Below, piece by piece: positions 18,225-26,192 of a stretch of DNA of 64,000 bases (positions are counted from its first letter, which is position 1; each line of letters opens with the position of its first letter). Under the pieces are notes generated by a model. It did not search any database. It had not been told where the DNA came from and saw nothing but the letters and a program-made list of their open reading frames with translations. The DNA is from Thermoleophilales bacterium (GTDB lineage: Bacteria; Actinomycetota; Thermoleophilia; Solirubrobacterales; 70-9). The stretch is taken from the NCBI GenBank assembly GCA_020636895.1, contig JACJWZ010000001.1:372001-436000 (forward strand), written 5' to 3'. A program made the position numbers and the translations under genes.

Positions 18225-18539
18225 TCAGTCGACCTGAAGCTTGATCTCCCCGTCCTCGACGCTGACCTCGAAGGTCTCGACCGGGACGTAGGCGGGGAGG
18301 GTCCTGGGGCGTCCCGAGCGCAGGTCGAAGATCGATCCGTGGCGCGGGCATTCAACGGTACAGGCGGCGGGATCGAAGTCGCCCTCGGCGAGCGGTCCGT
18401 CGTCGTGGGAGCAGCGGTCCTCGATCGCCAGCAGCTCACCGTCGCAGTTGAAGACGCCGATCTCGATGCCGTCGACCTCGACCAGCTTCATCCCGCCGTC
18501 GGGAAGCTCTTCTGCTTTGCATACGGTGTGCTCTGCCAT
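18225..18539 (-). CDS. Rieske-type ferredoxin of the suf cluster
   Basis: 104 residues with a complete Rieske 2Fe-2S site: C43-x-H45 in DRCSHDDGPLAEG and C64-x2-H67 in VECPRHGSIFDLRSGRP. It resembles the ferredoxin component of non-heme iron dioxygenases, often found in actinobacterial suf operons, and likely supplies electrons during cluster assembly or repair. It is the first gene of the Rieske-sufB-sufD unit. A 10-5-10 operator-like element lies 27-51 bases before its ATG. Confidence 0.92.
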   Translation of the reverse strand: MAEHTVCKAEELPDGGMKLVEVDGIEIGVFNCDGELLAIEDRCSHDDGPLAEGDFDPAACTVECPRHGSIFDLRSGRPRTLPAYVPVETFEVSVEDGEIKLQVD

Positions 18540-18565
18540 GGGAACGAGGGGCCGGGATCCGATCG

Positions 18566-18590
18566 AATCCCTAGCCCGAGAGTCGGATTT
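18566..18590 (-). promoter_or_regulatory. Candidate Rrf2/IscR-type operator, Rieske-sufB-sufD promoter
   Basis: On the minus strand the half-sites are AAATCCGACT and GCTAGGGATT, separated by CTCGG (10-5-10). The right half holds a TAGGGA -10-like box. The element matches the one before the rrf2 gene at 16 of 20 half-site positions with identical spacing. The layout also resembles the E. coli IscR type 1 motif (ATASYYGACT half-site), recalled from the literature. Confidence 0.55.
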
Positions 18591-18672
18591 TAGCGACCGG
18601 CCCCGGCGGGGAACCTCGCCCTCACCCGCGGCGACGCTCGGCTCCTCCGACCGCGATCATCACGGCGCCGGT

Positions 18673-20100
18673 ATGAGCAGCTCCACCTCCAAGATCGGGA
18701 CGGGATCCCGCACGACCCTCGGGCCGATCGCCCCAAGCCCGATCGAGGTCGGCGGCGGCAGCGCGGTGGTGCTCATGGGCGAGCTCGGTGCCGACGCCTC
18801 GGGCCTGACGGACCTCCGTGTTCGGCTCGGGGAGGTCGAGGCGCCGCTCGGCGCGGCTGGTGTCCGCACCCCCTCCGGACGGCGGATGTGGTGGGCGACC
18901 ATGCCGCTCCCCGTGGGGGGCGGCGCGGGTGAGGCGTTGGTTGCGCTCGTCGGCTCCGGGCCTGAGGGCCCGGTCGAGATCGCGCTCGGCGAGGTGACGA
19001 TCGGCGCGCCGCCCGCTCCGGCTTGGCCGCAGCCCGCCGACCCTGGGGGAGAGGGGCCGCTGATCGCGATCGCGATGGCCACATACGAGCCCCCCGAGGA
19101 GGCGTTGCGGCGCCAGATGGACTCGATCCGGGAGCAGGGGTGGAAGCGCTGGGTCTGCCTGATCAGCGACGACGCCTCCTCGCCGGAGGCGTTCGCCGGC
19201 ATCGAGCGGGCGGTCGCGGGCGATCCGCGCTTCGTCGTTTCACGCTCGGAGCACCGGCTCGGCTTCCTCCGCAACTTCGAGCGCGCCCTGCGCGCGGTGC
19301 CGCGGGAGGCGGGCCTCGTCGCCCTCGCCGACCAGGACGACCGCTGGTATCCCGACAAGCTCGAGCGCCTCGCCGCCGCGCTCGCCGTCGCGCCCGCGGC
19401 CCGGCTCGCGTTCAGCGACATGCGGGTCACCGACGGTCGCGGGGAGGTGCTCTCGGACACCTACTGGTATCTGCGACGCGAGCACCACGAGGACATGGCG
19501 TCGCTGATGGTCGCCAATGTGGTCACGGGAGGCGCGTCGCTGTTCCGCCGGGACCTGCTCGACGACGCGCTCCCCTTTCCACCCGCGAACCCCGATCACG
19601 CCGTCTACCACGACCACTGGCTCGCGCTCTGCGCACTCGGCACGGGCGAGATCACCTACCTGGACGAACCGACCTACGACTACACGCGCCACGACGAGTC
19701 GGTGACCGTCCGCGAGGCGCCCGGTTGGCTGCGTCCCGAGCACGGCTTCGCCGGGCGGGCGCGGCTGCACTGGCGCCGCCTGACCCGACGGTTGCGGATG
19801 GGCTCCGCGAGTCCGGGATTCGCGGCCGTCTACCGCGACCGCTGGCTGCTCATCGACCAGCTCGCCATCGCCCTCGAGCTTCGCTTCGGGGAGCGACTGA
19901 CGCGATCCGCGCGCCGCGACCTGCGCCGGCTCGAGCGCGCCCGCCGCTCGCCGCTCGCGGCGGGGTGGCTCCTCGGCCGCTGCCTACGGCCGCTCGTCGG
20001 CCGCAACGAGACGCTCGCGCGCGAGCGGGTCCTCCTCGGCGGCCTGCTCTGGCGCTGGATGCCCTGGTTGCCGCTGTGGCGCCGGGACGGCGCCGAGTGA
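18673..20100 (+). CDS. Family 2 glycosyltransferase with N-terminal extension
   Basis: 475 residues. Residues about 135-360 form a GT2 catalytic domain: AMATYEPPEEALRRQMDSI, LISDDASSPEAF, then the metal-binding DQDDRW and the acceptor-side VTGGASLFRRDLLDD, with YHDHWLALCALG carrying the usual acidic region. The first 120 residues form a beta-rich domain of unknown type (SPIEVGGGSAVVLMGELGAD). The C-terminus is very Arg-rich. ATG 18673 was chosen because the in-frame upstream extension runs back through the suf promoter. With the next gene it splits the suf cluster. Confidence 0.82.
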   Translation: MSSSTSKIGTGSRTTLGPIAPSPIEVGGGSAVVLMGELGADASGLTDLRVRLGEVEAPLGAAGVRTPSGRRMWWATMPLPVGGGAGEALVALVGSGPEGPVEIALGEVTIGAPPAPAWPQPADPGGEGPLIAIAMATYEPPEEALRRQMDSIREQGWKRWVCLISDDASSPEAFAGIERAVAGDPRFVVSRSEHRLGFLRNFERALRAVPREAGLVALADQDDRWYPDKLERLAAALAVAPAARLAFSDMRVTDGRGEVLSDTYWYLRREHHEDMASLMVANVVTGGASLFRRDLLDDALPFPPANPDHAVYHDHWLALCALGTGEITYLDEPTYDYTRHDESVTVREAPGWLRPEHGFAGRARLHWRRLTRRLRMGSASPGFAAVYRDRWLLIDQLAIALELRFGERLTRSARRDLRRLERARRSPLAAGWLLGRCLRPLVGRNETLARERVLLGGLLWRWMPWLPLWRRDGAE

Positions 20101-20522
20101 GCCGCCGGGCGGCGCCGGCAACCGCGATCGCGGCGGCGGCGCTCGGCTTCCTCGGCGCGGGATGCGGCGGCAGCTCCGGGCCGGAGCCTCCGGAGCGATG
20201 CATCGCCGAGTGGAACGCCGATGAGATCGCCAAGACCCTCGGCAAGCACGCCTACGATGGCCACGAGATCCGCAGCGCGAAGGTCGAGGAGATAGAGGCG
20301 CCGCCGGGGGCCGAGAACATCCGCTCCGAGCGCACATGCCTGGTCGTCTTCGCGGTGGCCGAGGGCGACAAGGAGGAGGGCCGCCTCGGCCTCGTCGTCA
20401 CCCGCTTCGGCTGGTCGCAGCTGTTCGAACTCGGCTACAGCGATGCGAAGCTCCTCGAGCTGCAGCGCTCGGCGCACGGAGGCACGAACGCGGAGCTGTT
20501 TCCCGACGGCTCGCTCGAGTGA
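20097..20522 (+). CDS. Small exported protein, probable lipoprotein
   Basis: 141 residues beginning with GTG that overlaps the glycosyltransferase TGA by three bases, so translation is coupled. The N-terminus VSRRAAPATAIAAAALGFLG is a signal peptide followed by AGCGGSSG, a lipobox-like site. The mature part has two cysteines (ERCIAEWNADEI, SERTCLVVFAV) and no recognised motif. It converges with sufU. Confidence 0.65.
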   Translation: MSRRAAPATAIAAAALGFLGAGCGGSSGPEPPERCIAEWNADEIAKTLGKHAYDGHEIRSAKVEEIEAPPGAENIRSERTCLVVFAVAEGDKEEGRLGLVVTRFGWSQLFELGYSDAKLLELQRSAHGGTNAELFPDGSLE

Positions 20523-20556
20523 GGTGACGACGGCGCTCGCGCCGAGCGCCGCGGGC

Positions 20557-20985
20557 TCAGAGCGAGCCTGACGCCTCGGCTGGATTCCCCTGCTCGCCCT
20601 CGTCCTCCCAGTCGGCGGGCTCGCCGAGGCTCGCGGACTTGACCACCTTGAGGCCGAGCATCGCGCACTTCATCCGGGTCGCCGAGATCTCGATCCCGAG
20701 CAGGTCGAGGACCTCCTCCTTCGGCATCCGCAGCAGCTCCTCGCGCGTCTTGCCGATCAGCTCGTCGGTGAGCAGGGAGGTGGCGGCCGTCGAGATCGCA
20801 CACCCTTGTCCCTCGAAGGAGACGTCGCTTACCCGGCCGTCGTCGCCGAGCTTGATGTAGACGTGCTGCTCGTCCCCGCAGAAGGGGTTGGTGTCCTCGT
20901 AGTCGAGGTCGTAGTTCTCGAGCCGCCCGAAGTTGTGGGGCCGCTTGTAGTGCTCGAGGATCTGGTCGCGGTAGAGGTCGTCCAC
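20557..20985 (-). CDS. sufU: SufU zinc-dependent sulfurtransferase / scaffold
   Basis: 142 residues with the three conserved cysteines: C36 in NPFCGDEQ, C62 in GQGCAISTAA and C107 in RMKCAMLGLK, plus the SufU-type insertion ELIGKTREELLRM between the last two. SufU takes persulfide sulfur from SufS and hands it to SufB. The start is GTG 20985, with TACCGT exactly seven bases upstream, so it can be transcribed alone even though sufS lies just upstream on the same strand (153-base gap). The C-terminal tail is acidic. Confidence 0.95.
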   Translation of the reverse strand: MDDLYRDQILEHYKRPHNFGRLENYDLDYEDTNPFCGDEQHVYIKLGDDGRVSDVSFEGQGCAISTAATSLLTDELIGKTREELLRMPKEEVLDLLGIEISATRMKCAMLGLKVVKSASLGEPADWEDEGEQGNPAEASGSL

Positions 20986-20998
20986 GCCGGGAACGGTA
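20986..20998 (-). promoter_or_regulatory. Leaderless promoter of sufU
   Basis: On the minus strand TACCGT (20998-20993), seven bases, GTG at 20985. It suggests sufU has a start site separate from rrf2-sufC-sufS. Confidence 0.45.
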
Positions 20999-21138
20999 GA
21001 GGTTCGGTCCAGCGGCTCCGACGGGAGTCTCGTACAACGAGGCGACCAGGTCCCGTGCGAGGAAGGCGGGCCCGGGGGCGAAGCTGATCGCCTACGTCTG
21101 CAGCGGCTGACCCCGCCGCATCGGGCTCGGGATCTCTC

Positions 21139-22401
21139 TCAGAGCCCGAAGATGCGCCGAGCGTCGTCGAGGCCCTCGATCATGCGGTCGATCTCCTCGG
21201 CGACGGTGTAGACGCCGAAGCTGGCGCGGGTCGTCGCTGCGACGCCCAACCGCTCCATCAGCGGTTGGGCGCAGTGATGGCCCGCCCGCACGGCGACGCC
21301 ATGGCGGTCGAGGATCTCGGCGACGTCGTGCGCGTGCAGGCCGTCGAGCTCGAAGGAGACCGGCCCGATCCGCTCCGGTGAGGGCGGGGGCCCGAAGACG
21401 CGGAGCCCCGGCACCTCGGCGAGCCGGGCCAGCGTGTAGGCGGCCAACTCGCGCTCGTGCGCGAGCACGGCGTCCATGCCGACGCCGTCGAGCCACCGCA
21501 GCGCCGCGGCGAAGCCGATCGCCTGCGCGATAGCCGGTGTGCCCGCCTCGAAGCGGGCCGGCGGGTCGGCCCACGTCGTCCCCTCCTTGGTGACCTTGCG
21601 GATCATCGAGCCGCCCCCGAGGAACGGCGGCATGTCGCGCAGCAGGTCGAGCCGCGCCCAGAGCGACCCGATGCCGGTCGGCCCGTAGGCCTTGTGGCCG
21701 GTGAAGGCGTAGAAGTCGACGTCGAGCGCGGCGACGTCCACCGCCATCTTCGGCGCTGCCTGGGCGCCGTCGACGAGGACCAGAGCGCCGGCGTCGTGGG
21801 CCCGGCGAGCGATCTCGGTGATCGGGTTGACCGTCCCGAGGACGTTCGAGGAGTGGGCGACGGCCACGAGCTTCGGCTCGCGCGTCAGGGCTGCGTCGAG
21901 CTCGTCGAGCCGGAGGATGCCGTCGTCGTCGATCCCGACCCAGTCGATCTCGGCGCCGACCCGCTCGGCGAGCTGCTGCCAGGGGACGATGTTGGAGTGG
22001 TGCTCCATCTCGGTGAGCACGATCCGGTCGCCGGCGCCGACGTTCGCGTCGCCCCAGGCCCGCGCGACGAGGTTGATGGCCTCGGTGGCGTTGCGGACGA
22101 AGACGATCTCGCGGCGGTCGCGGGCCCCGACATGGTCAGCGACGGTCGCCCGGGCGCCCTCGTAGGCGGCCGTCGCCTCCGCGGAGAGCGTGTGGGAGCC
22201 GCGATGGACGTTGGAGTGGTGGCGGCGCTCGTAGCGATCGACCGCCTCGATCGAGGCGAGGACGCGCTGCGAGCTGGCGCCCGAGTCGAGGTAGGCGAGC
22301 GGGGCGTCGCCGATGCGCCGACTCAGCGTCGGGAACGAGGCGCGGATCCGCTCGACGTCGAACGCCCGGGGCGCCGCCGCGGTCTCGGGCGCGCTCGCCA
22401 T
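21139..22401 (-). CDS. sufS: Cysteine desulfurase SufS
   Basis: 420 residues. PLP lysine K237 in FTGHKAYGPTG, persulfide cysteine C377 in VRAGHHCAQPLM, and the group II landmarks LDSGASSQRVL, NATEAINLVARAW and LTEMEHHSNIVPWQ are all present. It removes sulfur from L-cysteine as an enzyme persulfide for SufU. ATG 22401 was chosen from the conserved N-terminus (AFDVERIRASFPTL); the longer frame runs into sufC. It lies 19 bases after the sufC stop, in the rrf2-sufC-sufS transcript. Confidence 0.96.
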   Translation of the reverse strand: MASAPETAAAPRAFDVERIRASFPTLSRRIGDAPLAYLDSGASSQRVLASIEAVDRYERRHHSNVHRGSHTLSAEATAAYEGARATVADHVGARDRREIVFVRNATEAINLVARAWGDANVGAGDRIVLTEMEHHSNIVPWQQLAERVGAEIDWVGIDDDGILRLDELDAALTREPKLVAVAHSSNVLGTVNPITEIARRAHDAGALVLVDGAQAAPKMAVDVAALDVDFYAFTGHKAYGPTGIGSLWARLDLLRDMPPFLGGGSMIRKVTKEGTTWADPPARFEAGTPAIAQAIGFAAALRWLDGVGMDAVLAHERELAAYTLARLAEVPGLRVFGPPPSPERIGPVSFELDGLHAHDVAEILDRHGVAVRAGHHCAQPLMERLGVAATTRASFGVYTVAEEIDRMIEGLDDARRIFGL

Positions 22402-22420
22402 GCCGCCGTGTCGCGGGCCG

Positions 22421-23185
22421 CTAGGCGGCCGCCGCGACCTCCTCCTTGATCCAGCCGTAGCCCTTCTCCTCGAGCTCGGAGACGAGCTCGGGACCGCCCT
22501 GCTTGACGATCCGGCCCTCGTACATGACGTGCACCTTGTCGGGCTCGACCATGTGCAGGATGCGCTGGTAGTGGGTGATGATGAGGACACCCATGTCGGG
22601 GCCCGAGAAGCGGTTGACGCCCTCGGCGACGGTCCTCAGCGCGTCGATGTCGAGTCCCGAGTCGGTCTCGTCGAGGACCGCGATCTTCGGCTCGAGCAGC
22701 GCCATCTGCAGCATCTCCATGCGCTTCTTCTCGCCGCCGGAGAAGCCGTCGTTCAGGTAGCGGCTGGAGAACTCCTGCGGGACGTCCATCAGCTCCATCG
22801 CCTCGCGGGTCATCCGCGCGAAGTCCTTGATCTTGATCTCGGGCTCGCCGCGCGCCTCGCGGTGCGCGTTGACGATCATCCGCAGGTACTTGGCGACCGT
22901 GACCCCGGGGACTGCGACCGGGTACTGGAACGCCATGAAGAGCCCGGCGCGCGAGCGCTCGTCTGGAGCACCGTCGGTGATGTCCTCGCCGAGGAAGCCG
23001 ATCGTCCCATCGGTCACCTCGAGGCTCGGGTGGCCCATGATCGAGTTCGCCAGCGTCGACTTGCCGGAGCCGTTGGGCCCCATCAGCGCGTGCACCTCGC
23101 CGCGGCTCACCTCGAGGTTCAGGCCCTTGAGGATCTCCTTCTCCTCGGCGGACACGTGCAGGTTCTTGATCTCCAGATCGGCCAT
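22421..23185 (-). CDS. sufC: Fe-S assembly ATPase SufC
   Basis: 254 residues. Walker A GPNGSGKST (residues 36-44), the SufC Q-loop MAFQYPVAVPGVTV, signature DGFSGGEKKRMEMLQ, Walker B IAVLDETDSGLDIDAL and the switch histidine VLIITHYQRIL are all in place. It is the ABC-type ATPase that drives the SufBCD scaffold. Here it is separated from sufBD by 4 kb, unlike the usual contiguous actinobacterial order. The start ATG 23185 begins MADLEIKNLHVSA; it is 41 bases after the rrf2 stop. Confidence 0.97.
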   Translation of the reverse strand: MADLEIKNLHVSAEEKEILKGLNLEVSRGEVHALMGPNGSGKSTLANSIMGHPSLEVTDGTIGFLGEDITDGAPDERSRAGLFMAFQYPVAVPGVTVAKYLRMIVNAHREARGEPEIKIKDFARMTREAMELMDVPQEFSSRYLNDGFSGGEKKRMEMLQMALLEPKIAVLDETDSGLDIDALRTVAEGVNRFSGPDMGVLIITHYQRILHMVEPDKVHVMYEGRIVKQGGPELVSELEEKGYGWIKEEVAAAA

Positions 23186-23226
23186 GGTCTCCAGTCTCGT
23201 TCTCGGTCGGTTGGCGCGGCGGCGCG

Positions 23227-23706
23227 TCAGGCGGCGCCGGCCGCGGCCACGTTCAGCTTCTCGTTCTCGTTCCCGCGCTGCTCGAACTCGACGAGCTCTG
23301 CGAGCGTCGTCCCGGCGAGCGCGCGGGTGATCCCGCCGTGGACCCTCGTCCACAGCAGCTTCGTCGAGCACGCGGCGTCGCCGTCGTGCTCATGGGAGCA
23401 GAAGATCCGCCCCTCGCCGCCGTCGACGAAGCAGTCCATCGGCGCGATCGGACCCTCCAGCGCCTCGACGACCTCGAGCAGCCGCACCTCCTCGGCGGGA
23501 ACGGCGAGCCGGTAGCCGCCATGTGCGCCGCGCTGAGAGGCGACGAGTCCTGCGTCGCGAAGCTTCGCGACGAGATGCTCGAGGTAGGAGAGGGGAAGGT
23601 TCTCGCTGTCGGCGAGCGCCGCCAGGGACACCGGTCGCTCGCCTTCGCGGCGACCCAGCGCGACCATCAGGCGCACTCCGTATTCGGCCTTCGTCGAGAA
23701 CAGCAC
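23227..23706 (-). CDS. Rrf2-family Fe-S regulator (IscR/SufR-like)
   Basis: 159 residues. The winged-helix N-terminus MLFSTKAEYGVRLMVALGRR and the recognition region YLEHLVAKLRDAGLVASQRG-AHGGYRLA are typical of Rrf2. Three cysteines (C92 in PMDCFVD, C103 in IFCSHEHDG, C113 in AACSTKLLW) sit where IscR-type proteins bind 2Fe-2S. It heads rrf2-sufC-sufS and likely represses suf genes when clusters are plentiful. Start GTG 23706 has TAGGAT seven bases upstream, inside a candidate operator, pointing to autoregulation. Confidence 0.93.
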   Translation of the reverse strand: MLFSTKAEYGVRLMVALGRREGERPVSLAALADSENLPLSYLEHLVAKLRDAGLVASQRGAHGGYRLAVPAEEVRLLEVVEALEGPIAPMDCFVDGGEGRIFCSHEHDGDAACSTKLLWTRVHGGITRALAGTTLAELVEFEQRGNENEKLNVAAAGAA

Positions 23707-23711
23707 GGACC

Positions 23712-23736
23712 AAATCCTAGCGACGAGGTCGGTTTT
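23712..23736 (-). promoter_or_regulatory. Candidate Rrf2 autoregulatory operator and leaderless promoter
   Basis: On the minus strand the half-sites are AAAACCGACC and GCTAGGATTT, separated by TCGTC. TAGGAT (23719-23714) lies in the second half and is seven bases from GTG 23706, so a bound regulator would cover the -10 box. The twin site is at 18566-18590. The site also overlaps the stop codon of the upstream acetyltransferase gene. Confidence 0.6.
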
Positions 23737-24427
23737 CGCCCGCGCCCCTCGCGTCCGCGAGCCGTTGCAACCGCTCCCGGATCAACCGCCAGGGGTGGAT
23801 CTCGACCCTGCCGCTCGCGGCGCTGCGCAGGGCGCGGCCGAGCAGCGAGCCGCGGATGCCGTCGTCGGGCAGGGTGATCAGCAGCTCGACCTGCCCGGGC
23901 ACGACCCGGCGCGGCTGCGGGTCACCGGGGGCGACGCTCCGGAACAGCTCCAGCGCCTCCTCGTTCTCCTGCAGGACCGAGGCGACGAAGCGCTCGATGT
24001 CGTTCTCGCGCGCCCGCTCGATGAGCCGCTCGAGCATCGCGGTCGCGGCGCCGCGACCCTGCCAGGCGTCGACCACCGCCACCGCGACCTCGGCCTCCTC
24101 GGGGATGTCTCCGCGCACGTAACGGGCGACCCCGACCGGCTCCCCGTCCGCGGTGAAGCCCAGGACCGCTTCGTGGTCGGCGTGGTCGACCTCGGTCAGG
24201 TAGCGGAGATCGGAGCCCGACAGGCGGCTCATCGCCGTGAAGAACCGCCGGTAGCGCGACTCCGGGCTCAGCGCGGCGAACCCCGCCGCGATCGCATCCT
24301 TGTCGTCGGGGCGCACCTCGCGCAGGGTGATCACGCTGCCGTCGGCAAGCGTGACCTGGGTCTCAGGGTGGACGGCGGCCGTCACCGGGGGGAAGGTAGG
24401 CGACCGAAGCTCGGAGCGCCCCGGCAA
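23717..24427 (-). CDS. GNAT-family N-acetyltransferase
   Basis: 236 residues. A GNAT core spans about residues 30-165: ITLREVRPDDKDAI at the start, RYRRFFTAMSRLS, EVAVAVVDAWQGRGAATAML with the acetyl-CoA-binding Q-G-R-G-A, and NDIERFVASVLQENEEALEL. Relatives include the Pat-like regulatory domain group (RYRRFF near the N-terminus), but no cyclic-nucleotide domain is present. The C-terminal 50 residues are Arg-rich. It ends 10 bases before the rrf2 start and may be read through into it. The substrate is unknown. Confidence 0.85.
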   Translation of the reverse strand: MPGRSELRSPTFPPVTAAVHPETQVTLADGSVITLREVRPDDKDAIAAGFAALSPESRYRRFFTAMSRLSGSDLRYLTEVDHADHEAVLGFTADGEPVGVARYVRGDIPEEAEVAVAVVDAWQGRGAATAMLERLIERARENDIERFVASVLQENEEALELFRSVAPGDPQPRRVVPGQVELLITLPDDGIRGSLLGRALRSAASGRVEIHPWRLIRERLQRLADARGAGENRPRR

Positions 24428-24452
24428 GACGGGTTTCTGACCCCCGAGTGAT

Positions 24453-25082
24453 CTAGGGCTCGATCAGCCCGCGGCGGATCGCGTAACGGACGAGCTCCAC
24501 CCGGTCGCGCATCCCGAGCTTGCGCATCGCGTTGGAGCGGTGGTTCTCGGCCGTCTTCTCGGCCAGCCCCAGGAGCTCCGCGATCTCCTTGTTCGTGTGG
24601 GCCTCGGCCACGAGCTTCACGACCTGCTCCTCGCGCGGGGTGAGCTCCTCCTGGTTGCTCTCACCTTCGCCGAGGACGTCGCGGATCAACGCCTGCTGCG
24701 CCTCCGGGGTCAGGAACGGCTCACCGCGTTCGATCGCGTGGATGGCGTCGATCAGGTCGGTGTCGGCCGCGCGCTTGAGCACGTAACCGGAGGCGCCCGC
24801 CTTCAGCGCCTCGAAGAGGTAGCGCTCCTCCTCGTGCATCGAGAGGATCAGGATCGCCACCTCGGGGGCCTCGCGATGGATCTCGCGGGTTGCCTCGAGG
24901 CCGTTGAGCTCCGGCATCTTCACGTCGAGGATCGCCAGATCGGGCCGGAGCTCGAGCGCCATGTCGCGCGCCTCGGCACCGTTGGAGGCCTCGGCGACGA
25001 CCTCGATGCCGTCCTCGCCCTCCAGCAGCTTGCGCAGGCCGGAGCGGACGATTCCGTGGTCGTCGGCGATCAGGACCTTCAT
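24453..25082 (-). CDS. NarL/FixJ-type response regulator
   Basis: 209 residues. Receiver domain 1-120 with acidic pocket DD (7-8), phospho-acceptor D53 in AILDVKMPELNG and lysine in GYVLKRA. The LuxR-type helix-turn-helix is at about 145-205 (LTPREEQVVKLVAEAHTNKE, AEKTAENHRSNAMRKLGMRD). A GAGGGAGAG ribosome-binding motif precedes ATG 25082. It pairs with the histidine kinase 47 bases upstream. Targets are not evident; htpX lies just beyond the kinase and is a candidate. Confidence 0.93.
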   Translation of the reverse strand: MKVLIADDHGIVRSGLRKLLEGEDGIEVVAEASNGAEARDMALELRPDLAILDVKMPELNGLEATREIHREAPEVAILILSMHEEERYLFEALKAGASGYVLKRAADTDLIDAIHAIERGEPFLTPEAQQALIRDVLGEGESNQEELTPREEQVVKLVAEAHTNKEIAELLGLAEKTAENHRSNAMRKLGMRDRVELVRYAIRRGLIEP

Positions 25083-25129
25083 GCTCTCCCTCGCGGGTTC
25101 GATCGATGCATCGTCCTCCTCATCGGCAC

Positions 25130-26086
25130 TTATGCCCGAAGTGTTACCCGAGTACCGGCGCCGGGCGCCGAATCGATCTGCAGGGTCCCGCCGCAGAGCA
25201 GGGCGCGTTCGCGCATCCCACTGATCCCGAGCCCCGGTTTCGAACCATGGGCATCGAAGCCGGGTCCGTCGTCGGTGACCCGCAGCTCGAGGGAATCGGC
25301 GGCGCCGATCAGCCGCACGCGCACATGCTCCGGCGTTCCGTGCTGGATCGAGTTCGACAGCGCCTCCTGGGCGACGCGGTAGGCGACGAGTTGGACGTCG
25401 TCGGGGACTGACGAGACGTCCCCCTCGGGCTCGAATGCCGCAGCCACCGCGGCCCTCCGGCCGATCTCGTCGACGAGGCTCGCGAGCGCCGCCTCGAGGC
25501 CGAGGTCGTCGAGGGTGGTGGGGCGAAGCTGCCTCGCGATCGCAAGCAGCTCCTCCATCGCCTGCGTGGCGACCGCGTTGGTCTCCGCCAGCTCCGCCTC
25601 GAGCTCCGGCGGAGCCACGCGTCGCAGTGCCCCGAGCCGCAGCAGAAGCCCGGTCAGCGCCTGGTTGACCTCGTCATGGAGGTCGAGCGCGATTCGCGCC
25701 CGTTCGCGCTCCTGCGCGCCGAGCGCGTCCTTCGCGGCCTGCCGGCGCTCCGACTCGAGCCGCTCCAGCATCTCCCGGAACGAGCGCGAGATCCGTTGCA
25801 CCTCCTCGGGTCCGCCGAGGTCGTGGACCTGGCGGGAGGGAGCCGGCCTGGTCAGGTCCGCATGCTCCATCTCCTCGACCAGCTCCTCGAGCGGCGCGAA
25901 GCGCTGCGACAGCAGGTAGACGTTGACCGCCACGGTCGCCGCGACGGCGAAGCCGAGCACGATCCCGGTCGCGGCGCCCTGGAAGGTGCTCTCCGGGTTG
26001 GAGGCGATCGAAGCGGCTACCACCGCTGCCGCGATCAGCAGCAGGTTGACCACGAGGACCTGGGTGAGAAGGGTTCCGCGTCGCAT
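25130..26086 (-). CDS. NarX/DesK-type sensor histidine kinase
   Basis: 318 residues. Two N-terminal membrane helices (LTQVLVVNLLLIAAAVVAAS and GIVLGFAVAATVAVNVYLLS) are joined by only about ten residues, so there is almost no outside sensing domain. A HAMP-like region follows, then the HisKA_3 helix with H137 in ARIALDLHDEVNQALTGLLL, and an ATPase domain (AYRVAQEALSNSIQHG, DDGPGFD, GLGISGMRERA). It probably senses a membrane state. It is divergent from htpX, and the 106-base gap between them holds an inverted repeat. Confidence 0.93.
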   Translation of the reverse strand: MRRGTLLTQVLVVNLLLIAAAVVAASIASNPESTFQGAATGIVLGFAVAATVAVNVYLLSQRFAPLEELVEEMEHADLTRPAPSRQVHDLGGPEEVQRISRSFREMLERLESERRQAAKDALGAQERERARIALDLHDEVNQALTGLLLRLGALRRVAPPELEAELAETNAVATQAMEELLAIARQLRPTTLDDLGLEAALASLVDEIGRRAAVAAAFEPEGDVSSVPDDVQLVAYRVAQEALSNSIQHGTPEHVRVRLIGAADSLELRVTDDGPGFDAHGSKPGLGISGMRERALLCGGTLQIDSAPGAGTRVTLRA

Positions 26087-26132
26087 CTATCTGGCTCTCT
26101 CGGCTCCGCCGGCGCACTCCCTTAGGGACGCC

Positions 26133-26160
26133 TTAAGCGATATTCGCTAACTATTCGCCA
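26133..26160. promoter_or_regulatory. Inverted and direct repeat between kinase and htpX
   Basis: AGCGA-TAT-TCGCT is a perfect palindrome within TTAAGCGATATTCGCTAA. ATTCGC recurs ten bases later (TATTCGCC). The position between divergent genes suits a shared operator. Confidence 0.35.
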
Positions 26161-26192
26161 CCACCGCCCGATCCCCTCAGGAGGACCAGACG

